The notes under the pieces are model-generated. The model did no database searches. It saw nothing but the letters and a program-made list of their open reading frames with translations, and was not told where the DNA came from. The position numbers and the translations under genes were made by a program. DNA of 64,000 nt from positions 8,060,001-8,124,000 of the forward strand of contig NZ_CP108131.1 in NCBI RefSeq assembly GCF_036203305.1, in the 5' to 3' direction. Source of the stretch: Streptomyces sp. NBC_00190. Lineage in GTDB: Bacteria > Actinomycetota > Actinomycetes > Streptomycetales > Streptomycetaceae. This document shows positions 53,612-61,897 of this stretch, one piece after another. Position 1 is the stretch's first letter, and each line of letters begins with the position of its first letter.

Positions 53612-54351
53612 AGCCGGCCCCCGCGCACTCCGCAGCCGTCGCGACCGCCATGCGGCTCCGCCGCCGGACGGCAGGCTCCCTGGCGGCCGCCGCCCTCGCC
53701 GGGCTGCTCCTCGCGGGATGCGGAGGCCAGAACGCGGTGCACCCCGCCCCACAGGGGCAAGCACTTCAGGGCGAGGCGCCGGCCGCAGCCGGCGCCGCAC
53801 CCACCGGAAAGACGCCGGCCGGCGGTGGCTCCGCGTCACCCACGCACGGATCGCACAGCGGTACGGGTGCGGGGGAGAGCCGGGCCGAGCCCGCCCTCGC
53901 CCGGTCGGAACCGCAGAAGATCACGATCCCCTCCCTCGGTGTGTCCAGCTCCCTGGAGACGCTGCGGCAGAACGCGGACGGCACCATGCAGACCCCCAAG
54001 GACCCCGCGCTCGCGGGCTGGTACGAGCCGGGGCCGACCCCCGGCTCCCAGGGACCAGCCGTGATCGCCGGGCATGTCACGTGGAACGGAGCATCCGCAG
54101 TGTTCGAGAAGCTGAAGACGATGAAGACCGGTGACACCATCAAGGTGACCCGACAGGACAACAAGACGGTCACGTTCACGGTGGACCGTGTCGCCGAGTA
54201 CCCGAAGGCCGAGTTCCCCACGCTGGAGGTCTACAAGAACCTCGACCACGCGGGTCTTCGACTGGTCACCTGCGGCGGTGACTTCGACGCGAAGAAGCAC
54301 TACTACGACAGCAACGTCGTGGTGTTCGCCCGCATGACGGGTGCCGCGTAG
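53608..54351 (+). CDS. Class F sortase, lipoprotein-like N-terminus
   Basis: A 247-residue transpeptidase. The N-terminus (RRRTAGSLAAAALAGLLLAGC) has a lipobox LAGC, then a Pro/Gly/Ala linker. The sortase domain starts at about residue 105: KITIPSLGVSSSLETL, His156 in IAGHVTWNGASAVF, and Cys222 in LRLVTCGG; the end is SNVVVFARM. The catalytic His and Cys are present. Class F sortases occur only in actinobacteria and their substrate motif is poorly known; the CHRD protein coupled upstream is a natural candidate. GTG 53608 overlaps the preceding stop (GTGA). Confidence 0.9.
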   Translation: MKPAPAHSAAVATAMRLRRRTAGSLAAAALAGLLLAGCGGQNAVHPAPQGQALQGEAPAAAGAAPTGKTPAGGGSASPTHGSHSGTGAGESRAEPALARSEPQKITIPSLGVSSSLETLRQNADGTMQTPKDPALAGWYEPGPTPGSQGPAVIAGHVTWNGASAVFEKLKTMKTGDTIKVTRQDNKTVTFTVDRVAEYPKAEFPTLEVYKNLDHAGLRLVTCGGDFDAKKHYYDSNVVVFARMTGAA

Positions 54352-54374
54352 CCAGGCCCGTGGGCCGGGAAGAC

Positions 54375-54412
54375 GTCCGTCAGCCGCAGAGCCCCACAGC
54401 GGCTGAACGGAC
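54375..54412. terminator. Terminator between convergent sortase and P450 genes
   Basis: GTCCGTCAGCCGC pairs with GCGGCTGAACGGAC with a single-base bulge around an 11-base loop, followed by TCCTTT on the plus strand. It lies 23 bases after the sortase stop and 18 bases from the P450 stop. Confidence 0.75.
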
Positions 54413-54429
54413 TCCTTTCCCGGACCGCC

Positions 54430-55656
54430 TCACCAGGTGACGTGCAGGGCCTGCGGCGAGCGGTGGATCAGCGTGGGCCGGATCCGCGGTCGTGGACGGC
54501 CCTCGTCGAGTCGCAGCTCCGGCAGGCGGCGCGTGAACAGGTCCAGTGTCAGGCGGAGTTGCTCGCGCGCCAGTTGGGAACCGGGGCAGCCGTGGAGTCC
54601 GTGCCCGAAGGCGAGGTGGTGAGGGTTCCCGGGCCGGGCGATGTCGAACTCCCCGGCCCGCTCGTACCGCTCCTCGTCGCGGTTGGCCGAACCGTACGCG
54701 ACCAGCACGGTGGCTCCCGCCGGCAGTTTCGTCCCGGCGAGGGTCACCGGGCGGGTGGTGGTCCGCCGGAAGGCCTGGATGGCGGTGTCATGGCGGGCGG
54801 CCTCCTCCACCGCAGCCGGGACGAGTGACGGATCGGCGAGGAGCATCCGCCACTGCCGCCGGTCGCTGAGCAGATGCAGCAGCGTGGTGCTGATGAGGGC
54901 GCTCGTTGTGAGGAATCCGGCGATCAGGAGGTTCTGCAGGCTCGTCACCGATTCGTGGCGCTGTTCGAGGGTGAGCTCGGCGTCGCCGGGGGCGAGGGCG
55001 GCCACCATGATCGAGCACATGTCGTCCCGGGGCTCGGCGCGCCGGTCGCGGACGTACCCGTCCAGCAGGTGCTGGAGTGCCACCACGTCCTCGGCGGCAG
55101 CCGCTTGTTCCTCCGGCGACAGTGGCCGGAACAGCAGTTCCTCGGCCCGGTAGCCGCCGTACACGGCCGCGGGCACGTCGGCGGGGTCCAGCCCGATCAG
55201 CCGCCCGACCACCATCCCGGGTAACCGCCGGGCGTAGGCCTCCACCAACTCCGCGGACCCGTCCGCGGCGAAGTCGTCCACCAGCTCCCGCGCGCACGCG
55301 CGGGCGTACGGAACCAGCGCCGCCACCCGGGCGGCGGACAGCCCCCGGTTCAGCGGGGCCCGGTGCCGACGGTGGGCCGCGCCGTCCGTGGACACGACGG
55401 TCGGCCGGGGGCCGAACCCCCGTGGCAGGACGCCGAGCGCCGCCTCCGACAGCGCGACGTCCGGCAGAAGGGCGTTGACCGAGGAGAAGTCCTCCGCGCG
55501 CAGCAGAACCTCCCGTACGTCCCGGTCGCGCGCCACCAGCCAGGCGTCGAACTCGGGCACGTACGTCAGCCCCTCGGCCCGGCGGGCGCGGTCGTAGAGC
55601 GGGTACGGGTCGCGGTACAGCTCGTCCCGCCGTGCCTGGTCGTCGTGCGACGTCAC
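54430..55656 (-). CDS. Cytochrome P450
   Basis: A 408-residue soluble P450. Heme loop FGHGLHGCPGSQLAR with Cys357; K-helix ExxR as EEAARHD; PERF-like region GEFDIARPGNPHH; the I-helix LLIAGFLTTSALIS keeps Gly and Thr-Thr but not an acidic residue before Thr, which may affect oxygen activation. Type CYP10x-like bacterial, fed by ferredoxin; none is encoded nearby. GTG 55656 has GGAGG six bases upstream. It probably hydroxylates a natural product; the substrate is unknown. Confidence 0.92.
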   Translation of the reverse strand: MTSHDDQARRDELYRDPYPLYDRARRAEGLTYVPEFDAWLVARDRDVREVLLRAEDFSSVNALLPDVALSEAALGVLPRGFGPRPTVVSTDGAAHRRHRAPLNRGLSAARVAALVPYARACARELVDDFAADGSAELVEAYARRLPGMVVGRLIGLDPADVPAAVYGGYRAEELLFRPLSPEEQAAAAEDVVALQHLLDGYVRDRRAEPRDDMCSIMVAALAPGDAELTLEQRHESVTSLQNLLIAGFLTTSALISTTLLHLLSDRRQWRMLLADPSLVPAAVEEAARHDTAIQAFRRTTTRPVTLAGTKLPAGATVLVAYGSANRDEERYERAGEFDIARPGNPHHLAFGHGLHGCPGSQLAREQLRLTLDLFTRRLPELRLDEGRPRPRIRPTLIHRSPQALHVTW

Positions 55657-55790
55657 TGGGACCTCCGGATCACGGTCGGGGCCGGGCAGGTGCCACCGCC
55701 GCGGGTGACCTCCGGTGCGCCGGATCATCCTGCCCGAACCCCGCCCGGGCCGGTAGGGCGCCGACAGCCCAGCGGGTGGTCCGCAGCCGG

Positions 55791-56732
55791 TCAGGTCCGG
55801 ACGGCAGGAAGTCGACTGTCCCGGTCGGGAGTTCGCGGGGAGCGCGGTGTGTACCGGGACACCGCGACTCCGGCCAGGCAGAGCACGCCGCCGAGCAGGG
55901 CCAGCCATGCGGGTACCTCGCCCAGGAGGGCCCAGCTCAGCAGGACGACGATGGCCGGGACGGCGTAGGTCGTCGCGCCCAGCTTCCCGGCGGGCATGCG
56001 TGCCAGGGCGTAGGTCCACGTGGTGAAGGCGAGGGCGGTCGGCACCACGCCCAGGTAGACCATGTTCAGGGTCGCGGACGCCGGCGCCTTCGGGAGTTCC
56101 GCGAAAAGCTGCCCCGTGAAGGGCAGGCAGGCCACGGCTCCCGTCAGGCAGCTGTAAGCGGTGATCTGCAGGGGCGTTCCGTAGGAGAGCGCGGGCTTCT
56201 GCGCGACGACGCCGGTCGCGTAAGCCACCGCCGCGAGCAGGCAGAGCGCGACCCCGAGTACCGAGGTGGAGCCGCCGTCGCCGGACGACATGGACAGGCC
56301 CACGACCACCGCTCCGGCGAAGGAGACGGCCATGCCCACCAGCAGCCGCGGTGGCAGGGACTCGCCGAGGAGGCGGGCCGCGAGAAGTGCCATGAGGATC
56401 GGCCCGGTGTTCACGAGCAGGGACGCCGTGCCCGCGTCGACCAGACGTTCACCCCAGTTCAGCGCGATCGTGTAGCCGCAGAACCACACCACACCGGACA
56501 GCAGGATTCCGCGCCAGGCCTCGCGGGGCGGCAGCCCCTGGCGGCGTATCAGGAGCAGGACGGCGAGCACCAGCGAGCCGGCCAGCAGCCTGCCGAGAGC
56601 CAGGGCTCCGGGTGAGTAGGCGGCGCCCGCGCTGCGGATGGAGACGAAGGCGGAGGCCCAGGCGAACACCGTGAAGGAGACGGCGCCGACCGTGAGTACG
56701 TGGGGCGGGATTCGACCCGTGCGGAACGTCAT
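55791..56732 (-). CDS. EamA/DMT family transporter
   Basis: A 313-residue ten-helix membrane protein with two EamA repeats: VGAVSFTVFAWASAFVSIRS, ALALGRLLAGSLVLAVLLL, GTASLLVNTGPILMALLAA, then LGVALCLLAAVAYATGVVA and LGVVPTALAFTTWTYALARM, AIVVLLSWALLGEVPAWLALLGGVLCLAGV. Such proteins export metabolites or amino acids. AGGGTGAG precedes ATG 56732. An ATTTCGG-N6-CCGAAAT palindrome lies 23 bp upstream and is shared with the divergently placed ArsR-type gene region, so that regulator probably controls it. Confidence 0.92.
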   Translation of the reverse strand: MTFRTGRIPPHVLTVGAVSFTVFAWASAFVSIRSAGAAYSPGALALGRLLAGSLVLAVLLLIRRQGLPPREAWRGILLSGVVWFCGYTIALNWGERLVDAGTASLLVNTGPILMALLAARLLGESLPPRLLVGMAVSFAGAVVVGLSMSSGDGGSTSVLGVALCLLAAVAYATGVVAQKPALSYGTPLQITAYSCLTGAVACLPFTGQLFAELPKAPASATLNMVYLGVVPTALAFTTWTYALARMPAGKLGATTYAVPAIVVLLSWALLGEVPAWLALLGGVLCLAGVAVSRYTPRSPRTPDRDSRLPAVRT

Positions 56733-56754
56733 GGGCTCACCCTACGACGGCAAC

Positions 56755-56774
56755 ATTTCGGCGTCTACCGAAAT
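56755..56774. promoter_or_regulatory. ATTTCGG-N6-CCGAAAT palindrome before the EamA gene
   Basis: Perfect 7-bp arms ATTTCGG and CCGAAAT are separated by CGTCTA, 23 bp before the EamA start, in a promoter position. A very similar site precedes the ArsR gene at 57611-57630. Confidence 0.7.
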
Positions 56775-56856
56775 ATTAACTCCAGAACGGTGGGCGGCGG
56801 GCGGTGCGCGGCGGATGGCGGATGGCGGATCGCGGGCCGGTCCCGGAGCTCAGGGC

Positions 56857-57591
56857 TCAGCTCCATGCCTCCGGCGTGATGCCCAGCAGGTCGCCGAAGG
56901 CCCGCTCCCCGGCCCCGGTCACCTCCAGCGCCCGCCCGCCGCCTGCCGGGCGTACCACCCATTCCTCGTGCAACGCGTGCGCGCACAGCCGCGCCCCGGT
57001 GACGCCGCCCAGGTGGCGGCGCCGCTCGGTCCAGTCCAGGCAGGAGCTCGCCAGCGGCCTGCGCCCCTCGTGGGCGAGGCTGATGCCGGCCTCGGCGCAC
57101 CAGGCCCGGCCGTCCTCCGTCAGCTCGAAGACGCCCTCCGTGCGCAGCAGCCCCCGCCGCTCCATCGCGTCGGTCACCGCCATGCCGAACCGCCCTGCGA
57201 AGTGGTCGTAACAGGTCCGGGCACGAGCCAGCGGGTCCGGTGCGGCGACCACGGGTACCGCGTGCGCCGCGTCCCGGTCCGGAATCGCGTACGAGGCGAG
57301 CTCGTCGATCAGGCGGGCGGTCGCGGCGTCGGCGATGCGCACGTAACTGTGGCGGCCCTGCCGCTCGGTCACGCAGATGCCCGCATCGAGCAGCCGGGTC
57401 AGGTGGCCGCTGACGGTGGAGGGCGCCACCGCAGTGATCCGGGCCAGCTCGCCCGCGGTCCAGGCGCGTCCCTCCAGCAGCGTCATGCAGATGGCGGCCC
57501 GCGTCTCGTCAGCCAGGGCGGCAGCGAAGGCCGCCAGGCGGGCGGCGGGGGCGGGGCCGTCCGCGGGGGGCTCGGGATACAACTCGTTCAT
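56857..57591 (-). CDS. ArsR-like winged-helix regulator with C-terminal extension
   Basis: A 244-residue repressor. The N-terminal 100 residues are the ArsR domain: LAAFAAALADETRAAICMTLLEG, LARITAVAPSTVSGHLTRLLDAGICVTERQGRHSYVRI. The C-terminal 140 residues (RARTCYDHFAGRFGMAVTDAM, ERRGLLRTEGVFELTEDGRAWCAEAG, SSCLDWTERRRHLGGVTGARL, HEEWVVRP) form the sensor seen in a known group of actinobacterial regulators, usually next to an EamA or MFS exporter. ATG 57591. The neighbour on the same strand is the EamA exporter, and both carry the same operator motif. Confidence 0.88.
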   Translation of the reverse strand: MNELYPEPPADGPAPAARLAAFAAALADETRAAICMTLLEGRAWTAGELARITAVAPSTVSGHLTRLLDAGICVTERQGRHSYVRIADAATARLIDELASYAIPDRDAAHAVPVVAAPDPLARARTCYDHFAGRFGMAVTDAMERRGLLRTEGVFELTEDGRAWCAEAGISLAHEGRRPLASSCLDWTERRRHLGGVTGARLCAHALHEEWVVRPAGGGRALEVTGAGERAFGDLLGITPEAWS

Positions 57592-57610
57592 GGCCCCAGG
57601 ATGCCCCATG

Positions 57611-57630
57611 ATTTCGGTAAACAGCGAACA
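57611..57630. promoter_or_regulatory. ATTTCGG-N6-GCGAA site before the ArsR gene
   Basis: ATTTCGG, six bases, then GCGAA, 20 bp before the start of the ArsR-type gene. It matches the EamA-promoter palindrome in the left arm and spacing and in CGAA of the right arm, suggesting autoregulation by the same protein. Confidence 0.55.
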
Positions 57631-57882
57631 ATTGCCTGCCAGCCAGAGCCGCCGCCACCCGGCCCCGCGCTGGACGCCGGCACCCAGGTCTGGACGTGCG
57701 GGGCCGGCACGGTGGCCGGGATGATGAGAGGAGCGGTACACGGCTGCGAAAGGCTGCTGGGATGGCCGGCTGGCACGTCCGGGATTCCGCGCTCGACGCC
57801 GCCTTCCTGCGTCACGGCCACTTCGACGGGCAGGACAGCCCGCCAATCTATCTCCAACCTGTGTTGTTTCTAGAATGGCCAG

Positions 57883-58599
57883 GTGGAGGACATCGAAGCG
57901 ATCGCAATGTTGCAGGATTCCGTGCGGCGCCGCCTGTACGAGTACGTGGTGGCACAGGGCCGCGAGGTCGGCCGCAACGAGGCCGCCGAGGCGGCCGGGG
58001 TGGCGCGCACGCTCGCCGCGCACCATCTGGACAGGCTGACCGAGGCCGGGCTGCTGGAGAGCGGCAGCCGCCGCCTGACGGGCCGCTCGGGGCCGGGGGC
58101 GGGCCGTCCCGCCAAGGTGTACACGCGGGCGCCGGCCGAGCGCTCGGTGTCGCTGCCCGCCCGCGACTACCGCACCGCCGCCGAGCTGCTCGCCGAGGCC
58201 GCCGAGGAGGCCGGGCTCGACGCCGGGCTCTGTGCGGCCGCGCGCCGCCGGGGTGAGGCCCTGCGTGGGTCGGCGGCGCCCTGCGGCGGCCTCGAAGAAG
58301 CCATGGAGATGCTGGCCGCCCGCGGCTACGAACCGCACCTGGAAGGCATCGAGAGCGCAGAGGGCGTCCAGGGCGCCGAAGGTGCCGAGGGGACGGCGGG
58401 GGCGGCCGCACGCGTCGTCCGTATGCGCAACTGCCCCTTCCATGCCGTCGCCGAACGCTTCCCGCCGCTCGTCTGCGGCATGAATTTCGCGCTGCTGGAG
58501 GGGCTGCTCGGCGCGGACGGTCCCGTTCGCGCCCGCATGGACGCCCGGCCGGGGGAGTGCTGCGTGGTGATCGAAGCTTCTAAAGACAATGATGATTGA
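57883..58599 (+). CDS. SufR-like winged-helix regulator with Cys cluster
   Basis: A 238-residue regulator. N-terminal HTH: IAMLQDSVRRRLYEYVVAQG, GRNEAAEAAGVARTLAAHHLDRLTEAGLLE. A linker follows, then AAELLAEAAEEAG. The C-terminus has RMRNCPFHAVAERFPPLVCGMNFALLEGLLG and DARPGECCVVIE; the spaced cysteines recall the SufR/DeoR-like [4Fe-4S] site. The Ala/Glu/Gly repeat EGVQGAEGAEGTAGAAA is a flexible insert. TAGAAT (57871-57876) lies six bases before GTG 57883, suggesting a leaderless mRNA. Fe-S binding is an inference from cysteine spacing. Confidence 0.75.
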   Translation: MEDIEAIAMLQDSVRRRLYEYVVAQGREVGRNEAAEAAGVARTLAAHHLDRLTEAGLLESGSRRLTGRSGPGAGRPAKVYTRAPAERSVSLPARDYRTAAELLAEAAEEAGLDAGLCAAARRRGEALRGSAAPCGGLEEAMEMLAARGYEPHLEGIESAEGVQGAEGAEGTAGAAARVVRMRNCPFHAVAERFPPLVCGMNFALLEGLLGADGPVRARMDARPGECCVVIEASKDNDD

Positions 58600-58631
58600 C
58601 ATAGAAAAGCCCGCCGTGCTGGGATGAGGCC

Positions 58632-59198
58632 ATGCCCGCATCCACGCATGCCGCCCACCTCGCCCAGCTCAACGTCGCCACGCTCCGCCACTCCCTCGAC
58701 GACCCGCGCGTGGCGCCGTTCGTCGAGATGCTCGATCCGGTCAACGCCGCCGCCGACGGCGCGCCCGGCTTCGTGTGGCGGCTCGTGGAGGACGGGGAGG
58801 CGGATGCCACCGGCCTGCGCCCGGCAGGCGAGAACGTCATCGTCAACCTGTCGGTGTGGGAGACCCAGGAGGCTCTGTGGGACTTCGCCTACCGCAGCGG
58901 GCACTTGGAGGTGATGCGGCGGCGCCGCGAATGGTTCGAGCGGAACGTCGAGGCCCACCTCGTGCTCTGGTGGGTCCCGGCCGGGCACCTCCCGACCGTC
59001 GGCGAGGCCCTGGAGCGACTGGCGGATCTGCGGGCGCACGGGCCGTCCCCACGCGCGTTCACCTTCGCCTCCTCCTACACCGCGGCCGAGGCCGTAGTCG
59101 AGGCCGCCCAGCACCTTCAGGCCGGGCCGTCGGCGCAAACTGAGCTGTCCGCCCGGAGCGCGCGGCCGGCGCCGGCCGGGAACTCGGCGGCGGTCTGA
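58632..59198 (+). CDS. DUF3291 domain-containing protein
   Basis: A 188-residue protein of the DUF3291 family, an ABM-like ferredoxin fold: LAQLNVATLRHSLDDPRVAPFVEMLDPVNAAADGAPGFVWRL, VNLSVWETQEALWDFAYRSGHLEVMRRRREWFER and LVLWWVPAGHLPTVGEALERLADLRAHGPSP. All family blocks are present; the last 35 residues are an Ala/Pro tail. It starts 33 bp after the SufR-like regulator and may be in the same operon. Function unknown; heme or quinone chemistry is suggested only by the fold. Confidence 0.85.
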   Translation: MPASTHAAHLAQLNVATLRHSLDDPRVAPFVEMLDPVNAAADGAPGFVWRLVEDGEADATGLRPAGENVIVNLSVWETQEALWDFAYRSGHLEVMRRRREWFERNVEAHLVLWWVPAGHLPTVGEALERLADLRAHGPSPRAFTFASSYTAAEAVVEAAQHLQAGPSAQTELSARSARPAPAGNSAAV

Positions 59199-59289
59199 AG
59201 CGCAGCGCCCGACTGCTCCGGCGGACAGGGCCGCGCCTTGGGGGCGGTGCCCGGGCCGACCGTCGGCCCGGGCACTCAGCTCCGGACTT

Positions 59290-59754
59290 CTACTCCATGA
59301 ACTGGAAGGTCCATGCCTGGCGTTGGTCGCCGACCTCCAGCGGCCTCAGGGCGATGCGGGGAGGGAAGATCCGCAGCAGGCTGAGGTCCAGGGCCAGCTC
59401 CACGCCCTCGACGGGGCCTCCAGGGACGACGACGTGGAAGGTCTGCGGCCTAGCGCTCTGGTAGAGCGCCCACTCGCGCGGCTCGGGGAACCCGACGACC
59501 GGCTTGTTCATCTCCGGGTCGCCGTCGTAGGAGAGATAGGTCTCGCTCCGGAGATTGCGGATCGTGCAGTTGCCGTTGCTGAGTACCTCCACCTGCCATT
59601 CCTGCTCGCCCGGGTTGCCGGTGGGTGGTAGCAGGACAACGGGGGTCTTGGGTTCCGACGCCCCGCCCTCCATCGTGAGCAACTGCTCGGGAGGACGGGT
59701 GATCATGTAAGTGCCGTTCGGTACGGACGCCAAGGCCGACTCCACTTCTGACAC
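59290..59754 (-). CDS. Beta-trefoil protein, I66 protease-inhibitor-like
   Basis: A 154-residue protein with three related blocks: GTYMITRPPEQLLTMEGG, NCTIRNLRSETYLSYDGDPEMNKPV and LALDLSLLRIFPPRIALRPL, ending QAWTFQFME. The pattern (GxY.I, W.V......I.N, W.F) is a beta-trefoil like the I66 serine-protease inhibitors of bacteria and fungi. There is no signal peptide, so it acts inside the cell or is released otherwise. GTG 59754 is probable. No protease gene is nearby; the target is unknown. Confidence 0.65.
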   Translation of the reverse strand: MSEVESALASVPNGTYMITRPPEQLLTMEGGASEPKTPVVLLPPTGNPGEQEWQVEVLSNGNCTIRNLRSETYLSYDGDPEMNKPVVGFPEPREWALYQSARPQTFHVVVPGGPVEGVELALDLSLLRIFPPRIALRPLEVGDQRQAWTFQFME

Positions 59755-60018
59755 GCGGCACCCGCGCGGGTCGCCGCTGATCTTCTGGGCCGACGGATGC
59801 CTTCCCCGCCAACGCGCGGCAAAAGGTCGGAAACGCTCTGCGTCACCCTGCAGACGCGGGATGCGTGGGCCGGACGGGTGGACCGGCTGTGGCGGCGTAC
59901 GCGTGTGCTGGCGGCGGTCGGCGTCCGTGGAGTGTCATGGACGGCGTTCGGCCCGCCGCGTTCCCGTCCACCACGCACCGGCCGCCCCTGAGACCGGCGG
60001 GAGGAGACGAGGACCGGC

Positions 60019-60787
60019 ATGAACGAACACGCACGCATCGACGTCCACCACCATGTGATCCCGCCCGACCGCCGCCGCGCGATCGCCGACCGGGCCGCTG
60101 CCCTCGGCTGGCCGGTACCGGCCTGGGACCGGCGGAGCGCGATCGCGATGATGGACCGCCGCTCGATCGCCACCGGCATCCTCTCGTACGCCGCTCCGCT
60201 CGGGGCTCCTGACGACCTGGAGGGAGCCCGCGCCACGGCCCGGAACGTGAACGAGTTCACCGCAGAGCTGGTGAAGGACCGGCCCGACTGGTTCGGCAAC
60301 TTCGCCGTCCTCCCCCTGCCGGACGTGGACGGAGCGCTCGCCGAAGCCGCCCACGCCCTGGACGAGCTGGGTGCCGACGGCGTGATGGTCTTGTCCAACG
60401 CCCACGGGCGCTACCTCGGAGACGCGGAGTTCGAGCCGCTCTGGGCCGAGCTGGACGCGCGGGCGGCTTCCTGCCGTACGCCGCGCACCGCTTCGCGGCC
60501 GCCGCCCGGCTGCGTCCGGGCACCGCTCCCGAGGACCTCCTGGCCGAGCTGCGGCGCTTCTACTTCGACACCGCGTTCTGCGCGGCCCCGCATCGCTGCC
60601 CTCGCTCCTGGCCTTCGCCGCGCCCGGACACGTCCTGTACGGCAGCGACTTCCCCATGGTGCCCGAGGAGTGGTGCAGCGGCTTCGACGACGGGCTGGAC
60701 CGCTACCCGCACTGGGAGGACGGGCAGCTCCAGTCGATCAACCGAGGCAACGCCGAGCTCCTCTTCCCCCGTCTCGTACGTGCCTGA
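60019..60787 (+). pseudogene. Broken amidohydrolase (ACMSD/decarboxylase-like)
   Basis: ATG 60019, after GGAGGAG, opens a good amidohydrolase: RIDVHHHVIPP with metal His pair, then MMDRRSIATGILSYAAP and PDWFGNFAVLPLPDVDGALAEA. At about 60462 (LDARAA) the middle domain with further metal ligands is deleted and the frame shifts; GGFLPYAAHRFAAAARL and LLAELRRFYFDTAF follow in another frame. At about 60580 a second shift occurs, then LLAFAAPGHVLYGSDFPMVPEEW to the stop at 60787. About 60 residues are missing. Intact members decarboxylate or hydrolyse aromatic acids; this copy is dead. Confidence 0.85.
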
Positions 60788-60849
60788 CCGCCACTGGTCA
60801 GGCACGTACCCGTGATCGCGTCGAGCACCGCTCGGCGCGGACGGACCTC

Positions 60850-61263
60850 CTACGCCGGTGCGTTGCCGGCCTGCTCGCGGAGCGTCAGCCACTCCTGCAG
60901 CTCGATCAGATTCCCCTCGGGATCCTCCAGGTAGGCGACCCGCATCCGCTCGCCCATCGGGCCCGGGTCCCTGGTGAACTCCGCCCCCCGCGAGATGAGC
61001 TCGGCGTGGGCGGTGTCCAGGTCCTCCACCCGGAGCACGACCAGCGCGCGGTACCCCCCGGGCTCCGCCCCCAACTGCCCCAGCACGCCCGCCATCTGCG
61101 CGCGGTCCTGCAGCGCGATCGAGGCGTGCCCGGTGTCGGGGTTGAGTTTGGCGTACGGGCCGCTCTCGGCCTCGAACTGCGGCTTGAGCCCGAGCACGTC
61201 CCGGTAGAAGCGGTAGACGGCGGGGAAGTCGGATACCAACAGGCGTATCTGTGCGAGTTCCAT
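60850..61263 (-). CDS. VOC family (glyoxalase-like) protein
   Basis: A 137-residue vicinal-oxygen-chelate protein: LAQIRLLVSDFPAVYRFYRDVLGL, SGPYAKLNPDTGHASIAL, ALVVLRVEDLDTAHAELISRG and RMRVAYLEDPEGNLIELQEW. The last block carries the usual EGNLIEL metal residue. Full-length single-domain pair. AAAGG lies upstream of ATG 61263. It is a single gene; the ligand is unknown. Confidence 0.88.
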   Translation of the reverse strand: MELAQIRLLVSDFPAVYRFYRDVLGLKPQFEAESGPYAKLNPDTGHASIALQDRAQMAGVLGQLGAEPGGYRALVVLRVEDLDTAHAELISRGAEFTRDPGPMGERMRVAYLEDPEGNLIELQEWLTLREQAGNAPA

Positions 61264-61550
61264 ACCGACCTTTCTAGCCCAGTTCCGCCTCGGATTCCGG
61301 CTCGATCGCGATCTTCGAGAGAGTCGCGCCGGAGCTGAGCTCGGCCGCGGGCGGGCAGAGGACCGTGGACGCCGAGGGAACGCATGAAGTACGCCGTAGC
61401 CGACGAGGACGACTGAGGCGTACCTGCCTGAGCACCGTGATGTGACATGGGAGACGGGAACTGCCTCGGGACCGGCAGACAAGAACCCGACGTGGACCAT
61501 TCAATGCACGCCCGGATCCGAGCCGGGGAGACGAGGGAGACAGCCCGCGC

Positions 61551-61683
61551 CCCTGGCTGATGGGCATCGCCGTGAACGTACTGCGCAACACCACGCGCGC
61601 CGCACCGCGGCATCAGCGCGCGCTGGGCCGGCTGCCCGTCAGGGACACGGTGCCCGACTTCGCCGACGAGCTCGTCGCCCGCC
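61551..61683 (+). pseudogene. Fragment of an ECF sigma factor (region 2 to linker)
   Basis: The frame PWLMGIAVNVLRNTTRAAPRHQRALGRLPV, then DTVPDFADELVAR, is the region-2.4/linker of actinobacterial ECF sigma factors (PWLxGIAxNVLRN). No start and no region 4 are present. It ends abruptly at about 61683, where a different coding frame begins. So only the middle of the gene survived a deletion. Confidence 0.65.
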
Positions 61684-61782
61684 ATTCCCGCGCCCGGAAC
61701 GGTGATCGAGCGGACGGCCGTCCTGGAGCGGGGTGTGGTGAACGGCCAGAAGCAGCGCCCGGCCACCCAGCACGCCGCCTGA
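61684..61782 (+). pseudogene. C-terminal tail of a CU044_5270-type protein
   Basis: From 61684 a frame reads IPAPGTVIERTAVLERGVVNGQKQRPATQHAA and stops at 61782. It matches the C-terminal end of CU044_5270 family membrane proteins (TVxERTAVLxxGVVDxxGQRP). These are usually encoded right behind an ECF sigma factor as its partner, so the scar joins sigma and partner of one former operon. Confidence 0.6.
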
Positions 61783-61788
61783 CCCGGC

Positions 61789-61825
61789 CCCGGAACCGCC
61801 GCTACCCCGCGGCGGCGGTTCCGGG
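61789..61825. terminator. Strong hairpin between the sigma/CU044 scar and the glycosyltransferase
   Basis: A 14-bp perfect stem, CCCGGAACCGCCGC with GCGGCGGTTCCGGG, closes a nine-base loop. It starts seven bases after the remnant's stop and lies 73 bases from the glycosyltransferase stop on the other strand, fitting a bidirectional terminator of convergent genes. Confidence 0.75.
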
Positions 61826-61897
61826 CCATGCTCGGGATGGCGCAGAAGTGACGCTCAGGGCTGGTCGACACCCCGCCACCAGCGCCTGTGTCGAGCC

